A DNA stretch of 64,000 bases from Niallia endozanthoxylica (GTDB taxonomy: Bacteria; Bacillota; Bacilli; Bacillales; Cytobacillaceae). How positions within the stretch are numbered: position 1 is the stretch's first letter; each line of letters opens with the position of its first letter. The translations under genes and the position numbers were made by a program. The stretch covers positions 248,001 through 312,000 of the forward strand of contig NZ_VYKL01000010.1 of assembly GCF_008710145.1 (NCBI RefSeq), in the 5' to 3' direction. Below are positions 60,051 through 64,000 of the stretch, one piece after another. The notes under the pieces are model-generated. The model made no database searches, was not told the origin of the DNA, and worked only from the letters and a program-made list of their open reading frames with translations.

Positions 60051-61340
60051 ATGACCATAAAAGTAATAGCGATTCTTGGACTTCTAGTTATCTTCATTTT
60101 AGGGACAATCCTTCCAATCAATATTGGTGTGTTAGGGCTGGTTGCTGCTTTTATTGTTGGTTTCTTCATGTATGATCTTAGTTTACATGAGATGATTCAG
60201 GTATTTCCTGTACAACTGTTTCTCATTATCGTGGGCATTACCTATCTGTTTACGATTATTCAAAGCAGCGGTGCCATTGATTTGCTGGCAGAGGCGGGTC
60301 TGAAATGGGTAAAAGGACAGGTTGGTTTCATTCCCTGGCTCATGTTTGTTTTGAGCTTTGCTTTAGCCTGTGTGGGAACCTTCGGGATTGCGGTTGTGAC
60401 GCTGCTTGCTCCCATCGCTCTAAGGCTAGCCTATAAAACAAATATCAGCCAGCTGATGATGAGCATGATGATTATTATGGGGATTCAAGCCGGCTCCTTC
60501 TCGCCATTAAACCTCTTTGGTGCCATTGTCAATGGAGTCATGAAGACTGGCGGTTACGAATATTCCCCAGCGTTGCTTCTCCTCAATTGTTTCATCTATT
60601 TTAGTATTGTTTCTTTCATCACCTTTTCCCTATTTGGAGGACTTCGCCTATTTAAGCGGGATTCGATGGCCCTTGTCTATGAGGCGGGAGCGTTAGAAGC
60701 AGCAAGTATAGAGAGCAGGATAGAAAATCAAAGAGCAGGATTCAACTTTTATAAAGGAATTTGTTTGATTTCTATTCCAATCTTAGGCATTTTGTCGTTT
60801 GGTTTTGGGATGAATTTAGGAGTAGCAGCGATTATCGTAGGATTGGTGATTACGCTGATTGCCCCTCATCAACAAGCGGGTGTTCTCAGAAGGATGCCAT
60901 GGAGAATCACCCTTCTTGTAACGGGTATTGTCACTTATGTAGGTGTGATGGAAAAAGCGGGGGTGATGGATGATGTGGCAGTCATGATAGAAAACATAGG
61001 CAATCCTGCTCTAGCCGCATTAGCACTTTCGTATGTTAGTGGAGTGATTTCCTCTTTTGCTTCAACAACCGGTTTCCTGGCCTCCATTATTCCCATGGCA
61101 GAATCCGTTCTTCTCAACCCCCATTTATCAACTAACAATGTGATAGCAGTCATTTCAGTTTCATCAAGCATTGTTGACTTAAGTCCACTGTCTTCAGTAG
61201 GGGCCATTTTGCTTGCCAATGTACAAGGAATAAAGGAAAGGGTATTTTTTAAGCAGTTGTTAATGACAACAGGTATTCTTATTGCCCTTGGTCCAGGATT
61301 GGCTTGGCTTTTGTTTATTGTGGTCGGGATGCCGTGGTGA
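60051..61340 (+). CDS. MatC-like permease (ion transporter superfamily)
   Basis: A 429-residue membrane protein with about eleven hydrophobic segments. The N-terminal NIGVLGLVAAFIVGFFMYDL and SSGAIDLLAEAGLKWVKGQV match the MatC N-terminal domain of putative dicarboxylate (malonate) carriers. STTGFLASIIPMAES and SSSIVDLSPLSSVGAILLAN near the C-terminus are the gate-like stretches of the ion transporter superfamily. GGGAG lies three bases before ATG 60045 and nine before ATG 60051, so the latter is chosen. It has its own terminator on both sides and may import or export an acid connected with the island. Confidence 0.82.
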   Translation: MTIKVIAILGLLVIFILGTILPINIGVLGLVAAFIVGFFMYDLSLHEMIQVFPVQLFLIIVGITYLFTIIQSSGAIDLLAEAGLKWVKGQVGFIPWLMFVLSFALACVGTFGIAVVTLLAPIALRLAYKTNISQLMMSMMIIMGIQAGSFSPLNLFGAIVNGVMKTGGYEYSPALLLLNCFIYFSIVSFITFSLFGGLRLFKRDSMALVYEAGALEAASIESRIENQRAGFNFYKGICLISIPILGILSFGFGMNLGVAAIIVGLVITLIAPHQQAGVLRRMPWRITLLVTGIVTYVGVMEKAGVMDDVAVMIENIGNPALAALALSYVSGVISSFASTTGFLASIIPMAESVLLNPHLSTNNVIAVISVSSSIVDLSPLSSVGAILLANVQGIKERVFFKQLLMTTGILIALGPGLAWLLFIVVGMPW

Positions 61341-61417
61341 AACAGAGGGGCGGTCCTCACGTGTCATACATGGAGAATAAGCTTCAAATAAAGGAAACGG
61401 AACAACCATAATGAACA

Positions 61418-61453
61418 AAAAACGAGAAACCAGCTTTACGGTTTCTCGTTTTT
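61418..61453. terminator. Bidirectional terminator after the MatC-like gene
   Basis: AAAAACGAGAAAC pairs perfectly with GTTTCTCGTTTTT across a 10-base loop. Confidence 0.85.
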
Positions 61454-61588
61454 AATATCCAATAAATTTCTGCATCGCTAGTAACTATGGAATAAGTAAG
61501 AAGGATTTATAAACAATTTCAAGAAGTTTGTATTTAGACGATTTTAATATACTGCTATAAGTATACTAAAATGCTTGTTGGAAAGAGA

Positions 61589-62368
61589 CTAGCCGATGAT
61601 ATTATAACCTGAATCTACATAGATATCTTCACCTGTAACGCCTCTAGATAGATGACTAAGCATTGCCATTGTCATGTCACCCACCTCTTCTTGTGTTACA
61701 TTTCTTTTTAACGGTGCAGATTCTTCAATCTTATGTAGTATTTCGTTAAAAGAACCAACGCCTTTAGCAGCAAGAGTGCGAATGGCTCCAGCAGAAATGG
61801 CATTAACACGAATGTTCTCTTTCCCTAAATCTGATGCTAAATATTTTACCGATGATTCAAGAGCTGCTTTTGCTACTCCCATCACATTATAGCCAGGAAC
61901 CACTCTTTCAGCTCCAAGATAACTCATTGTAACGATAGAGCCGCCTTCAGTCATAAAAGGTTTTGCTTCTCTTGCAACAGCTATTAGTGAGTACGAGCTA
62001 GTATCTTGAGCAAAAGCATATCCAGACCTTGAAGTATTTATAAAATCCCCTTTTAAATCTTCGGAGTGTGCAAAAGCGACTGAGTGTACAATTCCGTGGA
62101 TTATTCCTACATTTTCACCGATTTCTTGAAAGGCATCTTTAATACTTTCATCGTTGTTTACATCGCATGGTACGATTAACTGAGCAGAATAGTTATTTTC
62201 CATTAATAACTTATTTAATTTTCCCAGTGAGCGTTCTAATCGATAGGTAAAAATAAGATTAGCACCTGCTTTATAAAGTGATCTAGCCACACCCCAAGCA
62301 AGGCTGCGCTCATTAGCCACGCCCATTATGACAATATTTTTACCCTTTAATTTAAGCAAATCTTCCAT
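61589..62368 (-). CDS. fabI: Enoyl-ACP reductase (NADH), FabI type
   Basis: A 259-residue short-chain dehydrogenase fold enzyme that reduces trans-2-enoyl-ACP in the last step of fatty acid elongation. Seen are the cofactor region NIVIMGVANERSLAWGVA (about residues 11-28), SVAFAHSEDLKG, and the catalytic Tyr-x6-Lys in PGYNVMGVAKAALE (about 155-168). The extra Tyr is in RSGYAFAQDTSSY. TAGGAGG precedes the ATG at 62368. An operator-like palindrome lies upstream. It is a housekeeping gene next to the island rather than part of it. Confidence 0.93.
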   Translation of the reverse strand: MEDLLKLKGKNIVIMGVANERSLAWGVARSLYKAGANLIFTYRLERSLGKLNKLLMENNYSAQLIVPCDVNNDESIKDAFQEIGENVGIIHGIVHSVAFAHSEDLKGDFINTSRSGYAFAQDTSSYSLIAVAREAKPFMTEGGSIVTMSYLGAERVVPGYNVMGVAKAALESSVKYLASDLGKENIRVNAISAGAIRTLAAKGVGSFNEILHKIEESAPLKRNVTQEEVGDMTMAMLSHLSRGVTGEDIYVDSGYNIIG

Positions 62369-62415
62369 TTTTTCCTCCTAAGTTGACTAATAAACCAATA
62401 TAGTTATACCTAGTT

Positions 62416-62432
62416 TTAATAGCAGGTACTAA
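62416..62432 (-). promoter_or_regulatory. Candidate FapR operator upstream of fabI
   Basis: On the minus strand TTAGTACCTGCTATTAA closely follows the FapR site I recall (TTAGTACC-N-TACTAA type), with one changed position in the right half. A TATAAC box lies about 12 bases downstream, so repressor binding would block the promoter. FapR responds to malonyl-CoA. Confidence 0.6.
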
Positions 62433-62679
62433 AATTAACTATATCATATTTCCGATTTAATCTAAACTGCTTTGTTATGGCTTTTAGAATTGTCGATGTT
62501 CAATTTCTGAAGGATACTCATCCTATAACGTTTGCCACGTAATAAAAATGAAAGATATTTGGGCAACATTTTTTCTAGTATAATAGAAAGGTAGGTGTAA
62601 TAATATCGATTTATTACGGATAGAGTAATTTGTTATGGTGGCGTTTACATTTATAAATAATAAAGAAGGGGGGATTTCT

Positions 62680-64000
62680 ATGATCATCCATACAACAGGA
62701 AAAAGTTACAATCATGATTTAGATATTCATAACCGGAAAATAGTCACTCCAGAATCAGCGTTTGGCATTCTGAGGAAAACACTGGTTTCAAATATTGGAC
62801 AAGAACGATTAAAAGGATTCCTTATTCGTTTTGGCTGGGAAATGGGAGTATATGATGCCAATCAAGCTCTAAAGGAAGAGTTCACAATAGAGGATTTATT
62901 TAAACAGGGACCCATCTATCATTGTATGAATGGACAGATTTCCGGATCAGAGTATGAGGGTCGTGCGGAAATAGATGAACATAATCAGATTATCTCCTTA
63001 TTTGGAACAGGTACTTGGGAGAATTCATATGAGGCTTTGGATCATCTGAAGAGATTTGGAATAGTTGAACATCCTGTTTGTTATACTCTTATTGGCTATG
63101 CAAGTGGTTTTATGTCAACCATTAGTGACCAGCAGGTTTTGGCAAAAGAAGTAGCCTGTGTCGGAAAGGGAGATTCAGAATGCCGCTGGGTTATAAAGTC
63201 GCAAAATGAATGGGATGATGAACTAATAGATGAGCTCCCCTACTACAATGAAAAACCCATTGTCAAAGAGCTTCAGTATACGTATGAACAATTGCTTGAA
63301 CAAAAAAATACGGTGACGAGATTGATGGAGTTTCAAAAGGTTTTAACGGAAGAGATTGCTAATGGGAGCAATTTACAAACGATTATCGATATGGTATATA
63401 ACTTAATTCAAATTCCGATTCTAGTTCAAGATATAGATTTCCGGAGCATCGCTTATTCAGGACTATCACAGGATGAATTTAATAAAATTCAGGATGAAAT
63501 GAATCGTTACATACAAGAAAATAGAACCATATTACCTCAGACTCGAAAAGAGAAACATCAATTGCCTTTTCGAAAAAAAATCATCAAAATGGATTATCAG
63601 GAGCATTTAATTGTTCCATTTTTTATAGAAAAAGAGGTTTTTGGATATTGTACATTTCTTTATAACGATATGAATACGGTGAATACGGAAGATGATTATA
63701 TGTTATTGGCTCGAATTGCAAATGCCGCGTCTCTTATCCTATTAAATGAGAAAACTAGATTGGAATCCTATACTAGAATGAAAGGGATATTCCTTGAGCA
63801 GGTATTAAACGGTACGATTTCTTCTAAAAAGGAAATGATGGTTAAGGGAAGATATACAGGATTAAATTTGGAGTTGCCATACTACTTAGCTATTTTGGAA
63901 TATAGTAATCCATCGCTTGCTCTGGAGGAGGAATTTCATTTTCAAGAAAAAATCTTTGAAACTCTCTCTCAATATATTAAGAGGGAGGAAATAAATAGTT
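62680..64000 (+). CDS. XylR_N/V4R-domain regulator, PucR-like (cut by window edge)
   Basis: The frame is open from ATG 62680 (AAGAAGGGGGG upstream) to the window end, giving 440 residues without a stop. Residues 10-100 match the XylR N-terminal sensor (QERLKGFLIRFGWEMGVYDA). Residues about 130-185 form a V4R domain with the Cys pattern EVACVGKGDSECRW (a likely metal or ligand site). After a coiled linker (LQYTYEQLLEQKN), a GAF-like domain and the start of a CdaR-like region (MKGIFLEQVLNGTISSKKEM) follow, so a C-terminal PucR-type helix-turn-helix is expected past the edge. XylR_N/V4R domains bind phenols or aromatic hydrocarbons in known activators, so this is a candidate aromatic sensor for the island. 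Confidence 0.82.
   Translation, partial: MIIHTTGKSYNHDLDIHNRKIVTPESAFGILRKTLVSNIGQERLKGFLIRFGWEMGVYDANQALKEEFTIEDLFKQGPIYHCMNGQISGSEYEGRAEIDEHNQIISLFGTGTWENSYEALDHLKRFGIVEHPVCYTLIGYASGFMSTISDQQVLAKEVACVGKGDSECRWVIKSQNEWDDELIDELPYYNEKPIVKELQYTYEQLLEQKNTVTRLMEFQKVLTEEIANGSNLQTIIDMVYNLIQIPILVQDIDFRSIAYSGLSQDEFNKIQDEMNRYIQENRTILPQTRKEKHQLPFRKKIIKMDYQEHLIVPFFIEKEVFGYCTFLYNDMNTVNTEDDYMLLARIANAASLILLNEKTRLESYTRMKGIFLEQVLNGTISSKKEMMVKGRYTGLNLELPYYLAILEYSNPSLALEEEFHFQEKIFETLSQYIKREEINS

Noticed and set aside
1..64000. CRISPR arrays, tRNA or rRNA genes, prophage genes
   Set aside because: No regularly spaced direct repeats, cloverleaf sequences, rRNA stretches or phage structural or integrase genes were noticed in the reading.

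Overview
The window looks like chromosome of an aerobic, low-GC Gram-positive Bacillaceae (a Neobacillus, Mesobacillus or Bacillus relative). The grounds are SAM-I riboswitches, RuBisCO-like methionine salvage (mtnW/mtnX), AGGAGG-type ribosome binding sites with frequent TTG/GTG starts, short-loop bidirectional terminators, a FapR-like operator before fabI, and YoaB/YoaE/YwrA-B-D-like proteins. Gene density is high. No tRNA, rRNA, CRISPR array or intact transposase gene was seen.

Layout. 0-2.1 kb: the tail of a CBO0543-like membrane protein and glpD. 2.3-6.4 kb: a SAM-I-controlled methionine salvage operon (mtnX-mtnD-mtnK-mtnW) without mtnA or mtnB. 6.5-10.4 kb: a molybdopterin oxidoreductase divergent from a second SAM-I riboswitch that leads an MFS transporter. 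10.4-14.5 kb: a LysR regulator divergent from a class III aminotransferase and a YjiH-type membrane protein. 14.6-16.3 kb: an FMN alpha-hydroxy-acid oxidase, a small protein with a CGCGG motif resembling a radical-SAM-modified RiPP precursor family, and an unknown 87-residue protein. 16.5-21.4 kb: a GntR regulator, an amidase, a gamma-glutamyltransferase and two chromate-transporter halves. 21.6-22.0 kb: a gene-free, strongly folded segment that resembles a solitary IS200/IS605 omega-RNA. 22.1-24.4 kb: an aromatic acid exporter-like protein and LrgB/LrgA. 24.8-31.9 kb: two divergent purine catabolism arms, uraH-flavoprotein-uraD and allC-pucG-allB, flanking a small PucR-like fragment. The flavoprotein probably takes the place of uricase.

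33.4-61.3 kb is a large catabolic island. It holds a VOC extradiol dioxygenase with a ferredoxin, a LysR regulator, a cupin, a P450, two complete TRAP transporters, a flavoprotein dehydrogenase with its own ETF, two cytoplasmic CapA-family proteins, an orphan histidine kinase, an aldehyde dehydrogenase, two Rieske dioxygenase alpha/beta pairs, a LigA/LigB extradiol dioxygenase, a second cupin, a hydratase-aldolase of the polycyclic-aromatic type and a MatC-like permease. A plausible reading is TRAP uptake of a carboxylated ring compound, P450 or Rieske oxygenation, flavoprotein dehydrogenation through ETF, extradiol cleavage, aldol release of pyruvate plus an aldehyde, and aldehyde oxidation. 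The substrate cannot be told from sequence. Two promoters in the island share a 27/34-base identical segment with the same spacing, which suggests one regulator for both transcripts. The window ends with fabI and a truncated XylR_N/V4R regulator that may sense an aromatic compound.

The most novel-looking items are the catabolic island (especially the paired CapA proteins and the absent oxygenase reductase), the CGCGG peptide beside an FMN oxidase, the putative flavin urate hydroxylase, and two structured intergenic elements (21.6 kb and 59.1 kb).
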